From Burkholderia plantarii (GTDB lineage Bacteria; Pseudomonadota; Gammaproteobacteria; Burkholderiales; Burkholderiaceae), in the NCBI RefSeq assembly GCF_001411805.1, contig NZ_CP007213.1, positions 3,658,001 through 3,722,000 on the forward strand: DNA of 64,000 nt, written 5' to 3'. The notes beneath the pieces are model-generated. The model saw nothing but the letters and a program-made list of their open reading frames with translations. It searched no databases and had not been told where the DNA came from. The position numbers and the translations under genes were made by a program. Each line of letters starts with the position of its first letter. Position 1 is the stretch's first letter. Below are positions 36,659 to 46,683 of this stretch, piece by piece.

Positions 36659-38091
36659 CAGGCGCCTCCGAACACGTCGACGTCGGCGAACACGCAGGCC
36701 GGCGAGGCATGCCCGACGCGAATGATCTGCGCCGGCTCGCCCTTGCCGCAATAGGGCGTGCCGTGGACGCCGAAGGTGCTGGCGTCGCCCACGGCGCGCA
36801 GGCTGCGCCAGAAGCCGGCCGAGATGCCGCGATAGTTGGGCTTGCGCACCACCTGCGTGAGCCGGCCGTTCTCGATCAGCTGGCCGTATTCGCAGCCGAA
36901 CTGGAATTTGTTGCGGTGATCGTCGATCGACCAGGAGGTGTTGGTGCGCATCAGGATGCCGCGTTCGGTGCCGGCGATCAGCGCGTCGAGCGATGCGTCG
37001 CCGGGTTCGATGTTGAGGTTCGCCATGCGGTCGATCGGCGGGCGGTTCCAGCTCGAGGCGCGCGTGTTGGCAACGCCGGGCAGCCCGGCGCGCCGCTGCG
37101 ACAGCGCCCCGCCGAGCGGCCGTTCGAGGATGCCGTCGCGGATCAGGTAGGCGCGCTCGGCGCGCATGCCGTCGTCGTCATAGCCATACGACGCGGCCTC
37201 GCCGGCCACCTCGGGCGCGAACGTGACGTTGAGCAGCGGCGAGCCGTAGCGGTAGCTGCCGAACATGTCGGGCTTCACGAAGCTCGAGCCGGCGAAGTTG
37301 CGCTCGTCGCCGAGGATGCGGTCGAGTTCGAGCGGATGGCCGATCGACTCGTGGATCTGCAGCATCATCTGGTCGGGCATCAGCAGCAGGTCGCGCGGGC
37401 CGCTCGGGCAGTTCGGCGCGGCCAGCAGCTGCAGCGCCTCGGCCGCCACGCGCGCGCCGGCGCCGTCGAAGCCGGCGCGCGCCAGCAGCTCGGCGCCGCC
37501 CTGCGCGAGCAGACCGCCGCCGCCGAGCGAGCGCATCTCGGTGTCGCCGTCGGCATGCGCGACCACCTGCAGCTCGGGCGCGGCGAACGCGAAGCGCTGC
37601 ACGATGCGCACGCCGTCGCTCGTCAGGTAGAACTGGTCGGTGTCGATCAGCAGCAGGCTGGCGGTGCGCTCGACGATGCGCGCGTCGAGCGCGGCGGCGG
37701 CGCATTCGTGCGCGAGCCGGTCGACCCATTCGGCGCGCGTGGGCCGCGCGGCGTCGACGCCGGGCGAGGCGAAGCTGCCGTCCTGCGCGGGGCGCGCGGC
37801 GCCGCGATGGTCGATCAGCGACCAGGCCGCGCTGGCCCGCGCGCGCGCGATCGCGACGTCGAGCGCGGCCTGCAGGCCGGCCGGCGACAGGTCGGGCGTG
37901 GCCGCGTAGCCGGCGCCCGCGCCGCACCAGGCGGTCAGCATCGCGCCGCGGTCGCGGCTGCGCTTGAGCGGCTCGGCCACGTCGTTGCGCACCGCGTGTT
38001 CGTCGGTCCGTTCGTCGACCACGCGCAGCGACCAGAAATCGGCGTCGCCGCGCAGGTTGCGGGCCGCCTCGGCCCAGCGTGTTTCACTCAT
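36658..38091 (-). CDS. TldD-type zinc metalloprotease subunit
   Basis: 477 residues. The zinc site is H247-E248-x3-H252 in IHESIGHPLELDRI, with the third ligand cysteine in FGCEYGQLIENG. NRPPIDRMANLNIEPGDASLD and ILMRTNTSWSIDDHRNKFQFG are family-typical. It would supply the catalytic half of the heterodimer with the next gene. The ATG at 38089-38091 overlaps the yejF stop by 8 bases, tying the protease directly to the peptide importer. It acts in the cytoplasm on imported or stalled peptides. Confidence 0.92.
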   Translation of the reverse strand: MSETRWAEAARNLRGDADFWSLRVVDERTDEHAVRNDVAEPLKRSRDRGAMLTAWCGAGAGYAATPDLSPAGLQAALDVAIARARASAAWSLIDHRGAARPAQDGSFASPGVDAARPTRAEWVDRLAHECAAAALDARIVERTASLLLIDTDQFYLTSDGVRIVQRFAFAAPELQVVAHADGDTEMRSLGGGGLLAQGGAELLARAGFDGAGARVAAEALQLLAAPNCPSGPRDLLLMPDQMMLQIHESIGHPLELDRILGDERNFAGSSFVKPDMFGSYRYGSPLLNVTFAPEVAGEAASYGYDDDGMRAERAYLIRDGILERPLGGALSQRRAGLPGVANTRASSWNRPPIDRMANLNIEPGDASLDALIAGTERGILMRTNTSWSIDDHRNKFQFGCEYGQLIENGRLTQVVRKPNYRGISAGFWRSLRAVGDASTFGVHGTPYCGKGEPAQIIRVGHASPACVFADVDVFGGA

Positions 38092-39718
38092 TCGCGCTCT
38101 CCTCGGCCGCGCGCGGCGCCGCGAGCAGCGACGACGCGAGCAGCGCCCTGGTATAGGCGTGGGACGGCGCGTTCAGCACGTCGAGCGCGTCGCCCGACTC
38201 CACCACCCGGCCGCTCTTCATCACGATCACCCGGTGCGCCATCGCGCGCATCACCGCGAGATCGTGGGTGATGAACAGATAGCTGAGCCGGTATTTCTTC
38301 TGCAGATTGGTGAGCAGGTTCAGCACCTGCTTCTGGATCGACACGTCGAGTGCGCTGGTGGGCTCGTCGAGCACCAGCAGCTCGGGCTCGACGGCGAGCG
38401 CGCGCGCGATCGCGATGCGCTGCCGCTGGCCGCCCGAGAACTCGTGCGGGTAACGCAGCATCGCCTCGCCCGGCAGGCCGACTTCCTCCAGCAGCGCGGC
38501 GATTCTCGCACGCCGTGCCGGCACCGTCATCCCCGGCCGGTGCAGCGTGAGCCCCTCGCCGACGATCTGCTCGACGGTCATGCGCGGCGACAGCGAGCCG
38601 AACGGATCCTGGAACACCACCTGCATGCGCCCGTACAGCTCGCGCTTGCCGCGCGCGCCGCGCACCTCGGCGAGCGGCAGCCCGTCGATCTCGATCGCGC
38701 CGGCGGCCGGCCGCTGCAGGCCGAGCACCGCCGAGGCCAGCGTCGACTTGCCCGAGCCCGATTCACCGACGATCCCGACCGTCTCGCCGCGCCGCAGCGT
38801 GAGGCTCACCTCGTGGACGGCGCGAAAGGCGGTCTTGCCGAACAGCGAGGCAAGGCCCTTGCCGGCCGTGCGGTAGTCGACGGCCACCTCGCGCACGTCG
38901 AGGATCGGCCGCGCGTCGGGCGCCACCGGCTCGACCGCGCGCACCGGCTCGCTGTCGAGCAGGCGCCGCGTATACGGATGCTGCGGGTTCGCGAACAGCT
39001 CGGCGGTGGCGTTGGTCTCCACCAGCACGCCCTTCTCCATCACCGCGACGCGCTGCGCGAAGCGGCGCACCAGGTTCAGGTCGTGGGTGATCAGCAGCAC
39101 CGCCATGCCGCGCGTGGCGGCCTCCTGCTCCTGCAGCTCGATCAGCAGGTCGACGATCTGCTGGCGCACCGTCACGTCGAGCGCGGTGGTCGGCTCGTCG
39201 GCGAGCAAGAGGCGCGGCCGGCAGGCCAGCGCCATCGCGATCATCGCGCGCTGGCGCTGGCCGCCCGACAGCTGGTGCGGGAAGCTGTCGATGCGCCGCT
39301 CCGGCTCGGGAATCCCGGTGCGGCGCAGCAACTCGATGCCGCGCGCGCGCGCCGCGCCGGGCCGCAGCCCCTCGTGCAGGCGCAGGCTCTCGGCGATCTG
39401 CTTGCCGACCGTGTAGAGCGGGTTGAGCGCCGTCATCGGCTCCTGGAACACCATCGCGACGTCGGCGCCGCGGATCCCGCGCATCTGCTGCTCGCTCTTC
39501 GCGAGCAGGTCGTCGCCGTCCAGCAGGATGCGCCCCGACAGCTCGGCCTCGCGCACCAGGCGCAGGATCGACAGCGCCGTCACGCTCTTGCCCGAGCCCG
39601 ACTCGCCCACCAGCGCGACGCGCTCGCCGCGCGCCACGGACAGCGAAAGATCCTGCACGGCGGCGCGAGCGCCGAACTTCGCCGAGAAATGCTCGATCTG
39701 CAACAGCGGTGCCGTCAT
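38084..39718 (-). CDS. yejF: Peptide ABC importer, double ATP-binding protein YejF
   Basis: 544 residues with two fused nucleotide-binding domains. Walker A is GESGSGKS in both halves (near residues 40 and 325), signatures are LSGGQRQR and FSGGQRQR, and Walker B regions are LLLADEPTTALD and LLVLDEPTSALD. Each half ends in the oligopeptide-binding C-terminal extension HPYTRRLLDSEP / HAYTRALLAS. It energises import through YejB/YejE. Its start overlaps the yejE stop by one base, its end overlaps tldD. Confidence 0.95.
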   Translation of the reverse strand: MTAPLLQIEHFSAKFGARAAVQDLSLSVARGERVALVGESGSGKSVTALSILRLVREAELSGRILLDGDDLLAKSEQQMRGIRGADVAMVFQEPMTALNPLYTVGKQIAESLRLHEGLRPGAARARGIELLRRTGIPEPERRIDSFPHQLSGGQRQRAMIAMALACRPRLLLADEPTTALDVTVRQQIVDLLIELQEQEAATRGMAVLLITHDLNLVRRFAQRVAVMEKGVLVETNATAELFANPQHPYTRRLLDSEPVRAVEPVAPDARPILDVREVAVDYRTAGKGLASLFGKTAFRAVHEVSLTLRRGETVGIVGESGSGKSTLASAVLGLQRPAAGAIEIDGLPLAEVRGARGKRELYGRMQVVFQDPFGSLSPRMTVEQIVGEGLTLHRPGMTVPARRARIAALLEEVGLPGEAMLRYPHEFSGGQRQRIAIARALAVEPELLVLDEPTSALDVSIQKQVLNLLTNLQKKYRLSYLFITHDLAVMRAMAHRVIVMKSGRVVESGDALDVLNAPSHAYTRALLASSLLAAPRAAEESANE

Positions 39719-40827
39719 CACTTGCCCCCGCCGAAAGCCGAACCGCGCGTGCGCGTGTCGAGCGCGTTGCGCAGCGCGTCGCCCATGAAGGTCAGCAGCA
39801 GCAGCGTGATGACCAGCGCGGCGAACGCCGAGATCGAGATCCACCAGGCGTCGAGGTTGCTCTTGCCCTCCTGCAGCAGCTCGCCGAGGCTCGGGGTGGG
39901 CGGCGGCACGCCGAGCCCGAGGAAGTCGAGGCTGGTCAGCGACAGGATCGCCGCGCTCATGCGGAACGGCAGGAACGTGATGACGGGCGTGAGGCTGTTG
40001 GGCAGCACGTGGCGCCAGATGATCTGGCCGCTGGTCAGGCCCATCGTGCGCGCGGCCTTCACGTAGTCGAGCGCGCGGTTGCGCAGGAACTCGGCGCGCA
40101 CGTAGTCGGACAGCACCAGCCAGCCGAACATCGACAGCAGCAGGAACAGCAGCCACAGCGACGGGTTGAAGATCGAGGCGAAGATGATCAGCAGGTAGAG
40201 GTCGGGCATCGCGCTCCAGATCTCGATCAGGCGCTGGCCGATCAGGTCGGTGCGCCCGCCGTAGAAGCCCTGCAGCGCGCCCGTGGCAACCCCGATCACC
40301 ACGCCCGAGATCGTCAGCGCGAACGCCATCAGCACCGACAGCCGGAACCCGTAGAGCAGCCGCGCGAGCACGTCGCGGCCGAACTGGTCGGTGCCGAGCC
40401 AGTTGCTGGCCGAGGGCCGCGCCGGATACGGGTTCGCGGCGAAGTAGTCGATCGTGTCGTAGCGGTAGCGGCTCGGCGGATAGATCGCGAAGTTGCCGTG
40501 CGTCTCGATGCGCTCGCGGATGTACGGGTCGAGGTAGTTGGCCTTGGCCGGGAAATCGCCGCCGAACAGCGTCTCGGGGTAGTCCTTCACGATCGGGAAG
40601 TAATAATGCCCTTCGTAGCGCACCACCAGCGGACGGTCGTTCGAGAGCACCTCGGCGAACAGGCTCACCACGAACAGCGTGGTGAAGATCACGAAGCTCC
40701 AGTAGCCGAGCGGCTGGCCGCGAAACCGCCGCCAGGTGCGCCGCCACGGCGACGGCGAGGCCTGCAGGCCGGCCACCGGATCAGTGGTCCAGGCGGGAGA
40801 ATTGGATGCGGGGGTCGACGAGGACAT
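39718..40827 (-). CDS. yejE: Peptide ABC importer permease YejE
   Basis: 369 residues. After a basic N-terminus it has a first membrane segment, a periplasmic insertion (GHYYFPIVKDYPETLFGGDFPAKANYLDPYI) that is characteristic of YejE, and a DppC-like permease domain with NWLGTDQFGRDVLARLLYGFR and the EAA loop VRAEFLRNRALDYVKAARTMGLTSGQIIWRHVLPN. The start ATG lies 47 bases inside yejB; a GTG at 40776, five bases after the yejB stop, is a possible alternative. Confidence 0.94.
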   Translation of the reverse strand: MSSSTPASNSPAWTTDPVAGLQASPSPWRRTWRRFRGQPLGYWSFVIFTTLFVVSLFAEVLSNDRPLVVRYEGHYYFPIVKDYPETLFGGDFPAKANYLDPYIRERIETHGNFAIYPPSRYRYDTIDYFAANPYPARPSASNWLGTDQFGRDVLARLLYGFRLSVLMAFALTISGVVIGVATGALQGFYGGRTDLIGQRLIEIWSAMPDLYLLIIFASIFNPSLWLLFLLLSMFGWLVLSDYVRAEFLRNRALDYVKAARTMGLTSGQIIWRHVLPNSLTPVITFLPFRMSAAILSLTSLDFLGLGVPPPTPSLGELLQEGKSNLDAWWISISAFAALVITLLLLTFMGDALRNALDTRTRGSAFGGGK

Positions 40828-41833
40828 AGCAGACGTCAGCGATGAGTTTGGTGATGAGGCCGATCAGCGTGAACAGGAACAGCGAGCCGAGCACGACCGG
40901 GTAATCGCGGCGGATCACGGAGTCGTAGGAGAGCTGGCCCATCCCGTCGAGCGAGAACAGCGTCTCGATCAGCAGGTTGCCGTTCAGGAACGCGCCCACG
41001 AACGCGGCGGGCAGGCCGGTGACGAGCGGGATCGCGGCGTTGCGCAGCACGTGCTTCCAGAGCACGTCGCGCTCGGGCGCGCCCTTGGCGCGCGCGGTCA
41101 GCACGTATTGCCGGCCGATCTCCTCCAGGAACGTGTTCTTGGTCAGGATCGTGACGATCGCGAAGTTGCCGACCACGGCCGCCGTGACCGGCAGCACGAT
41201 GTGCCAGAGGTAGTCGAGCACCTTGCCGGCCAGCGACAGGTCGGCGAAGTTGTCGGAGGTGATGCCGCGCATCGGGAACACCTGCCAGAACGTGCCGCCG
41301 CCGAACAGCATCAGCAGCAGCACGCCCAGCACGAAGCCGGGGATCGCGTAGCCGGTCAGCACCATCACGCTCGTCACGGTGTCGAAGCGCGAGCCGTTGC
41401 GCACCGCCTTGGCGATGCCGAGCGGCACCGCGATCAGGTAGGTGAGGAGCACCGTCCAGAGCCCGAGCGTGATCGACACCGGCAGCTTGGAGCGGATCAC
41501 CGACCACACGCTGCGGTGCGCGTAGTACGACTGGCCCAGGTCGAAGCGCACGTAGCTGCGGAGCATCATCAGGTAGCGCGTGAGCGGCGGCTTGTCGAAG
41601 CCGAACTGCTTCTTGATCTGCTCGATCTGCTGCGGGTCCACGCCCTGGCTGCCGTGATAGCCGCCGCCGCTACCGCCGCCCTCGCCGCCGCGCGCGCCGC
41701 CGTGGCGCAGCTGCGTGAGCACCTGCTCGACCGGCCCGCCCGGCACGAACTGCGTGACCACGAAGGTGATCGTCACCACGCCGAGGATGGTCGGGATCAT
41801 CAGCAGCAGGCGTCTGAGTATGTAGGCGAGCAT
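40781..41833 (-). CDS. yejB: Peptide ABC importer permease YejB
   Basis: 350 residues. MLAYILRRLLLMIPTILGVVTITFVVTQFVPGGPVEQ is the DppB/YejB opening; a Gly/His-rich insertion follows at about residues 45-65. The permease domain has the EAA loop YVLTARAKGAPERDVLWKHVLRNAAIPLVTG. With YejE it forms the inner-membrane channel. The start is 4 bases after the yejA stop. Confidence 0.95.
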   Translation of the reverse strand: MLAYILRRLLLMIPTILGVVTITFVVTQFVPGGPVEQVLTQLRHGGARGGEGGGSGGGYHGSQGVDPQQIEQIKKQFGFDKPPLTRYLMMLRSYVRFDLGQSYYAHRSVWSVIRSKLPVSITLGLWTVLLTYLIAVPLGIAKAVRNGSRFDTVTSVMVLTGYAIPGFVLGVLLLMLFGGGTFWQVFPMRGITSDNFADLSLAGKVLDYLWHIVLPVTAAVVGNFAIVTILTKNTFLEEIGRQYVLTARAKGAPERDVLWKHVLRNAAIPLVTGLPAAFVGAFLNGNLLIETLFSLDGMGQLSYDSVIRRDYPVVLGSLFLFTLIGLITKLIADVCYVLVDPRIQFSRLDH

Positions 41834-41837
41834 CGTG

Positions 41838-43763
41838 TCACTCCTTGCCGGCGGCGCCCGAGGCGCCGGCCGCGTTCGCGGCGCCCGCGGCGGGGCGCTT
41901 GCGGTACCAGTAGTCGATCATCCAGTCCTCGTAGTTGTACGAAGCGGGGATCACCTGCGGATGGCCATAGGTGGTCTTGTAGCCGATCCGCGCGTTGGGC
42001 AGGTAGTAATGCGGCACCAGGATGTAGAGGTTGATCAGCACGCGGTCGAGCGCGTGGGTGGCCGTCTCCAGCTCGTCGAGCGTGTTGGCCGCGAGCGCGG
42101 CGCGGATCAGCGCGTCCACCGCCTTCGACTTCACGCCCGGATAGTTCTCCGAGCCGGGCTCGTCGGCGGCCGCGCTGCCGAAGCGGCGTGTCAGCTCCGC
42201 GCCGGGAATCGTCACCGGTGAGTAGATGTAGGTCGTCATGTCGTACTGGAAGTTGTCGAGGCGCTTCTGATACAGCGCGCTGTCGATCTCGTGCAGCCAG
42301 GCGTGGATGCCGAGCTCCGCGAGCGCCTGCGTGTACGGCAGGATCAGGCGGTCCATGCCGGGCTCGTCGTCCATGATCTCGATCGTCATCGGCGTGCCGC
42401 TGGCGTCGCGCAGCGCGCCGTCGCGATAGTGCCAGCCGGCCGCCTCCAGCAGCGCCCGCGCCTGCTTGAGGTTGTCGCGCAGCGAGTTCGGCGGCAGCGT
42501 GCTGGGCTGCTTCACCATCGGCCCGAACACCTCGGGCGGCAGCGTCTTGCGGAACGGTTCTAGCAGCGCCAGCTCCTTCTCGCTGGGCATGCCGGTGGCG
42601 CCGAACGGGCTCGCCTCCCAGAAGCTGTTGGTGCGCCGGTACTGGTGGTAGAACATCATCCGGTTCATCCAGTCGTAGTCGAACGCCAGCGCGAGCGCGT
42701 GGCGCACCCGCACGTCCTGGAACATCGGCTTGCGCATGTTGATCAGGAAGCCCTGCATCTGCGCCGGGCCGTCCGGGAACAGCCCCTGTTTCAACAGCCC
42801 GTTGTCGAAATTCTTGCCGACGTAACGGCGCGCCCACTGCGTCGAGCTGTATTCCATGCGCATGTCGATGTCGCCGGCCTTGAACGCCTCGAGCATGGTG
42901 TAGAGGTCGACGTAAAGCTTGAACGTAACGCGCCGGAAGCGGTACATGCCGCGCCGCGACGGCAGGTCGGCGGCCCAGTACTGCGGATTGCGCTCGTAGG
43001 CGATCTGCTTGTCGTTGCCGCGCTCGGCGATCCGGTAGGCGCCGCTCGCGATCGGCGGCTCGTCCACGATCTGGTCGAACGGCGGGCGAGTCCCGTCGGC
43101 GCGCTGCCCCCACTTCGGCGAGAACACCGGCAGGTCGCCCGCGATCAGCGGCGCCGAGCGCTCGGGCCGCTTGAAGTCGAAACGCACCGTGAGGCGGTCC
43201 ACCACCGTGGCGCGGCGGATCACCTCGAACTGCGCGTTGAACAGCGGCGAGGCCTGCGGGCTCGTCAGCGTGTCGAACGAATACTTGACGTCGGCGGCCG
43301 TGATCGGGTCGCCGTTCGAGAAGCGCGCGGCGGGATTGATGTGGAAGGTGGCCGAGCTGCGGTCCGGCGCGACCTCGACGTCGTCGGCGATCAGCGGATA
43401 TTCGGAGGCCAGCTCGTCCCAGCTACGCTGCATCAGCGTGTCGAACATCAGGTTCTGGATGTCCGGCGCCGGCGCGCCGCGCACCAGGAACGGATTCAGC
43501 GAGTCGTAGCTCTGCAGCTGGTTGTAGTTGTTGAACGTGAGCGTGCCGTCGGTGGGCGCGTCCGGGTCCGCGTAATCGAAATGCGTGAAGTTCGGCGGAT
43601 ATTTCGGCGCGTCGTACTGCGCGATCGCCGGCACGGCGAGCGCGGCGCCCGGCTGCGCGAGACAGGCCGCCGCCGCGACGCACGCGAAGGCGGCCGCGCG
43701 CGCAAGGCGGGCGGCCAGGGCACGGCCCGCGGCCCGCGGCCGGCGCATCGAGACAGAATTCAT
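41838..43763 (-). CDS. yejA: Peptide ABC importer periplasmic binding protein YejA
   Basis: 641 residues from the ATG at 43761-43763; an ATG two codons earlier abuts the AGGA site and is less likely. Signal peptide through about residue 42 (AAFACVAAAACLAQPGAALAVP). PNFTHFDYADPDAPTDGTLTF and SLNPFLVRGAPAPD, with the later FDYDWMNRMMFYHQYRRTNSFWE, are typical of YejA in the SBP family 5. YejA binds peptides in the periplasm; E. coli YejABEF takes up microcin C. Start of the tightly coupled part of the operon, 154 bases after the receptor gene. Confidence 0.94.
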   Translation of the reverse strand: MNSVSMRRPRAAGRALAARLARAAAFACVAAAACLAQPGAALAVPAIAQYDAPKYPPNFTHFDYADPDAPTDGTLTFNNYNQLQSYDSLNPFLVRGAPAPDIQNLMFDTLMQRSWDELASEYPLIADDVEVAPDRSSATFHINPAARFSNGDPITAADVKYSFDTLTSPQASPLFNAQFEVIRRATVVDRLTVRFDFKRPERSAPLIAGDLPVFSPKWGQRADGTRPPFDQIVDEPPIASGAYRIAERGNDKQIAYERNPQYWAADLPSRRGMYRFRRVTFKLYVDLYTMLEAFKAGDIDMRMEYSSTQWARRYVGKNFDNGLLKQGLFPDGPAQMQGFLINMRKPMFQDVRVRHALALAFDYDWMNRMMFYHQYRRTNSFWEASPFGATGMPSEKELALLEPFRKTLPPEVFGPMVKQPSTLPPNSLRDNLKQARALLEAAGWHYRDGALRDASGTPMTIEIMDDEPGMDRLILPYTQALAELGIHAWLHEIDSALYQKRLDNFQYDMTTYIYSPVTIPGAELTRRFGSAAADEPGSENYPGVKSKAVDALIRAALAANTLDELETATHALDRVLINLYILVPHYYLPNARIGYKTTYGHPQVIPASYNYEDWMIDYWYRKRPAAGAANAAGASGAAGKE

Positions 43764-43917
43764 CGTCATCCTGCGGTGGACGGCGCGCCGCCGGGCGGCC
43801 GGCATGCCGTCATCAAGAGTTGAGGGAAACGGGCCGCCGCGCCTGCCCGCGCGGCAACGGGGGCGAGCGCGGCGGCCCGATGGCCGCCCGCACGGGGCGG
43901 GCGGACCTGCCACGAGA

Positions 43918-46683
43918 TCAGAACTTGTAGGTCGCGCCGATCTGGGCGAAGCGGCCGATGTAGGTGTAGATCGACTGATCGTAACCGGTCTGGCTCAGCG
44001 TGCCGTTCGCGAAGATCGGGTCATACGGCGGCGTGCGGTTGAAGATGTTGTCGATGCCGCCGTAGATCGTCCAGTTCTTGAAGCCCGTGTAGGTCACCAT
44101 CAGGTTGAACTGGCTGTACGAGCCGACCTTGTCCGGCGCCGGCGCCGCGAACAGGTTCTGCGCATACGGGCCGGTGAACTGCCAGGTGAGCGCGGCATCC
44201 CAGCGGTGGTAGCTCCAGTCCAGCGTGGTGTTGCCGCGCCAGCGCGGGAAGCTGCCGCCGAACGGCTGGGTCAGCGTGTAGTTGTTGCCCGCGCCGTCCA
44301 CCGGGGCCGCACCCGGCGAGCCGATCTTGAAGTTCTTCACGTAGGCCCAGTCACCCGACAGCGTGAACGTGCCCAGGCCCTTGACCGGCACCGCCTGGCG
44401 GAACGTCGACTCGAAGCCGTTGGTGTCGAGGTAGCCGAGGTTCTGGTACGGGATCACCTTGTAGATCAGCGCGCCCGTGGTCGGATCGGTCACCACGCTC
44501 GACGGGCTGCCCTGGCCGATCACGTTGTCCACGCGGATCTTGTACCAGTCGAGGCTGAAGTCGGTGTAGCGGCTCGGCGAGAGCTGGAAGCCGATGTTCA
44601 GGTTGCGGGTGCGCTCCGGCGCGATGTTCGGGTTGCCCACCGTGATCGACGTGTAGTTCAGGCCGGTGGCCTGATCGATCTGGCTGCCGATGGTGCGCGA
44701 GGAGCTATCCTCGACGAAGGTCGGCGCACGGAAGCCGCGGCTGTACGACGTGTACAGCGTGAGCTGCTGGGCCGGCTGGTAGCGCAACGCGAAGCGCGGC
44801 GAGAACGCGCCGCCGACGTCCGAGTAGTGGTCGTAGCGACCCGACTGGCTGAACGTCAGGTTCTGCAGGATCGGCACGTTGACCTGGTAGTAGACCGCCG
44901 CGACGTTGCGCTGGCCGTTCACCGACTGCAGGTTCGGCGAGATCACGGCGCCGTCCACGTAGCCCGAGCCCGGCGCGAGGAATTCGCTCTGGTGCGTGAA
45001 CTGCGCGCCCAGGCCGAGGCCGACGTCACCCGTGGGCAGATGGAACAGGTTCGGCGTGGACAGCGTCGCGTCCACCGTATCGAGCTTCGAGATGCCGAAC
45101 GTGCTGGCATCCTGGTACAGGCCGTTGAACGCGCCCGGCGTGGACGACGGATTCGCGAAGTTCAGCGCGCCGTTCTGGTAGATGTTGGTCAGCTGGTTGA
45201 CGTTGAGCTCGTTCGAGAACGAGTTGCTGACCGTGCTCTGCGAATGGCTCAGCGAGGTCGACCAGTCCCAGTCGCCGCCGTACCCGTGCGGCAACGTGAA
45301 CGAGCCCTTGACGCCGGTGGACGCGCGCCAGAACGTCGAGTTGGTCTTCTCGGCGATCGCGGCCGGGAACGTGTAGGTCAGCGCCGAGGGTGCGCCCGTG
45401 GTGTTGAACGGGTTGCTGGTCGGCACCACCGTGTTGAACGGCGTGAGCTGCTGCGTGGCCGGGTTCCAGACCAGCGCCGGCCCCTGCGGGTTGCCCACGG
45501 TGTGGGTGCCCTGGTTCGAGGTCGACGAGATGCTGCTGATCATGAAGTCGGCGAACGCGGTGGTCTTGTCGTCCACCTTGAAGTCGCCGTGCAGCTTCGC
45601 GTTCAGGCGCTCCGTCATCGGCAGGATCGACATGCTCTGCGCGGTGTTGATGCCGCAGACGGTGCCCGGCAGGCCCTGCGTGAGCGAGTTGGTGGCGGCC
45701 GGATGCGGCGCGCAGCCGTTCAGCGCCTGGGTCGAGCCGTCCGGCAGGTTCCAGTACGACGGCCCGAGCAGCGACAGGCCGCCCGGCAGGCCGGTGTAGT
45801 CCATGCTGCGGGTGGAGTCGCGGTCGGCCAGCGTGAAGCCGTTGGACTTGTAGAAGCTGGCCGCGGCGGTGATGTTGAAGCGGTCGGCGTTCAGGTCGCC
45901 GAAGCCGCCGAGCACGCCGAACTTGGTGGTGCCGTCGCCGTTGCCGGCGTTGATCGCGCTGCCGAGGCTGCCGTCGAGCTGCAGGCCGCGGAAGTCGTGC
46001 TTGGTGATGATGTTGACCACCCCGCCGATCGCGTCCGAGCCGTATTGCGACACGGCGCCGGTCTTGACCACCTCGATGCGGTCGATCGCGTTGAGCGGGA
46101 TCGTGTTCAGGTCGAAGAACGAGTCGTCGGCGTTCGAGAAGAACGCGAACGGCGCCACGCGCTGGCCGTCCACCAGCACCAGCGTGTACTTCTCGGGCAG
46201 GCCGCGCAGCGCGATGCCGGCCGCGCCGGCCGCGAAGTTGTTGCTCTGGCCTTCGCTCCAGCTGTTGGCCGAGTTGGCGGTGGTGTTGCGCAGGAAGTCG
46301 GACACGGTCACCGCGCCGCTGCTCGTGATGTCCTTCTGCGTGATCGTCTGGACCTGGTTGAAGCCGACCTTGTCCGAGCTGCGGATCAGCGACCCGGTCA
46401 CCTCGAAGCGCTTGATCTGCGCCACCTTCTTGCCGCCCGGCGTCGTCGCCGCGGCACCCGAGGCCGCGGCGGGCGCCTCGGCCGTGCTCGTCGTGCCCAC
46501 GCTCGACGGCGTGTCGGCCTGCGCCACCGTCACGGCCGGGCCGTTCGCCACCGCGTCGGCCACCGTCGCCGGACCGGCCGCCGGCTGGCTTTGCGCGAAC
46601 GCCGGCACGGCCAGCGTGGCCGCCAATGCGATTTCCGCCCAGACGATCTGCCTGACGGCCATCGCCAATACTCTCTGTTTCAT
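43918..46683 (-). CDS. TonB-dependent outer-membrane receptor
   Basis: 921 residues from the ATG at 46681-46683 with GAGAGGGG upstream. Signal peptide to about residue 30, then a variable stretch, the plug domain (TQKDITSSGAVTVSDFLRNT; GLPEKYTLVLVDGQRVAPF; IPLNAIDRIEVVKTGAVSQYGSDAIGGVVNIIT) and the barrel ending in YKF. The plug type resembles receptors for peptides and carbohydrates more than classical ferric siderophore receptors, but that is not certain. It lies directly upstream of yejABEF and downstream of its own TonB/ExbBD genes, so it likely imports the ligand then passed to YejA. Confidence 0.93.
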   Translation of the reverse strand: MKQRVLAMAVRQIVWAEIALAATLAVPAFAQSQPAAGPATVADAVANGPAVTVAQADTPSSVGTTSTAEAPAAASGAAATTPGGKKVAQIKRFEVTGSLIRSSDKVGFNQVQTITQKDITSSGAVTVSDFLRNTTANSANSWSEGQSNNFAAGAAGIALRGLPEKYTLVLVDGQRVAPFAFFSNADDSFFDLNTIPLNAIDRIEVVKTGAVSQYGSDAIGGVVNIITKHDFRGLQLDGSLGSAINAGNGDGTTKFGVLGGFGDLNADRFNITAAASFYKSNGFTLADRDSTRSMDYTGLPGGLSLLGPSYWNLPDGSTQALNGCAPHPAATNSLTQGLPGTVCGINTAQSMSILPMTERLNAKLHGDFKVDDKTTAFADFMISSISSTSNQGTHTVGNPQGPALVWNPATQQLTPFNTVVPTSNPFNTTGAPSALTYTFPAAIAEKTNSTFWRASTGVKGSFTLPHGYGGDWDWSTSLSHSQSTVSNSFSNELNVNQLTNIYQNGALNFANPSSTPGAFNGLYQDASTFGISKLDTVDATLSTPNLFHLPTGDVGLGLGAQFTHQSEFLAPGSGYVDGAVISPNLQSVNGQRNVAAVYYQVNVPILQNLTFSQSGRYDHYSDVGGAFSPRFALRYQPAQQLTLYTSYSRGFRAPTFVEDSSSRTIGSQIDQATGLNYTSITVGNPNIAPERTRNLNIGFQLSPSRYTDFSLDWYKIRVDNVIGQGSPSSVVTDPTTGALIYKVIPYQNLGYLDTNGFESTFRQAVPVKGLGTFTLSGDWAYVKNFKIGSPGAAPVDGAGNNYTLTQPFGGSFPRWRGNTTLDWSYHRWDAALTWQFTGPYAQNLFAAPAPDKVGSYSQFNLMVTYTGFKNWTIYGGIDNIFNRTPPYDPIFANGTLSQTGYDQSIYTYIGRFAQIGATYKF

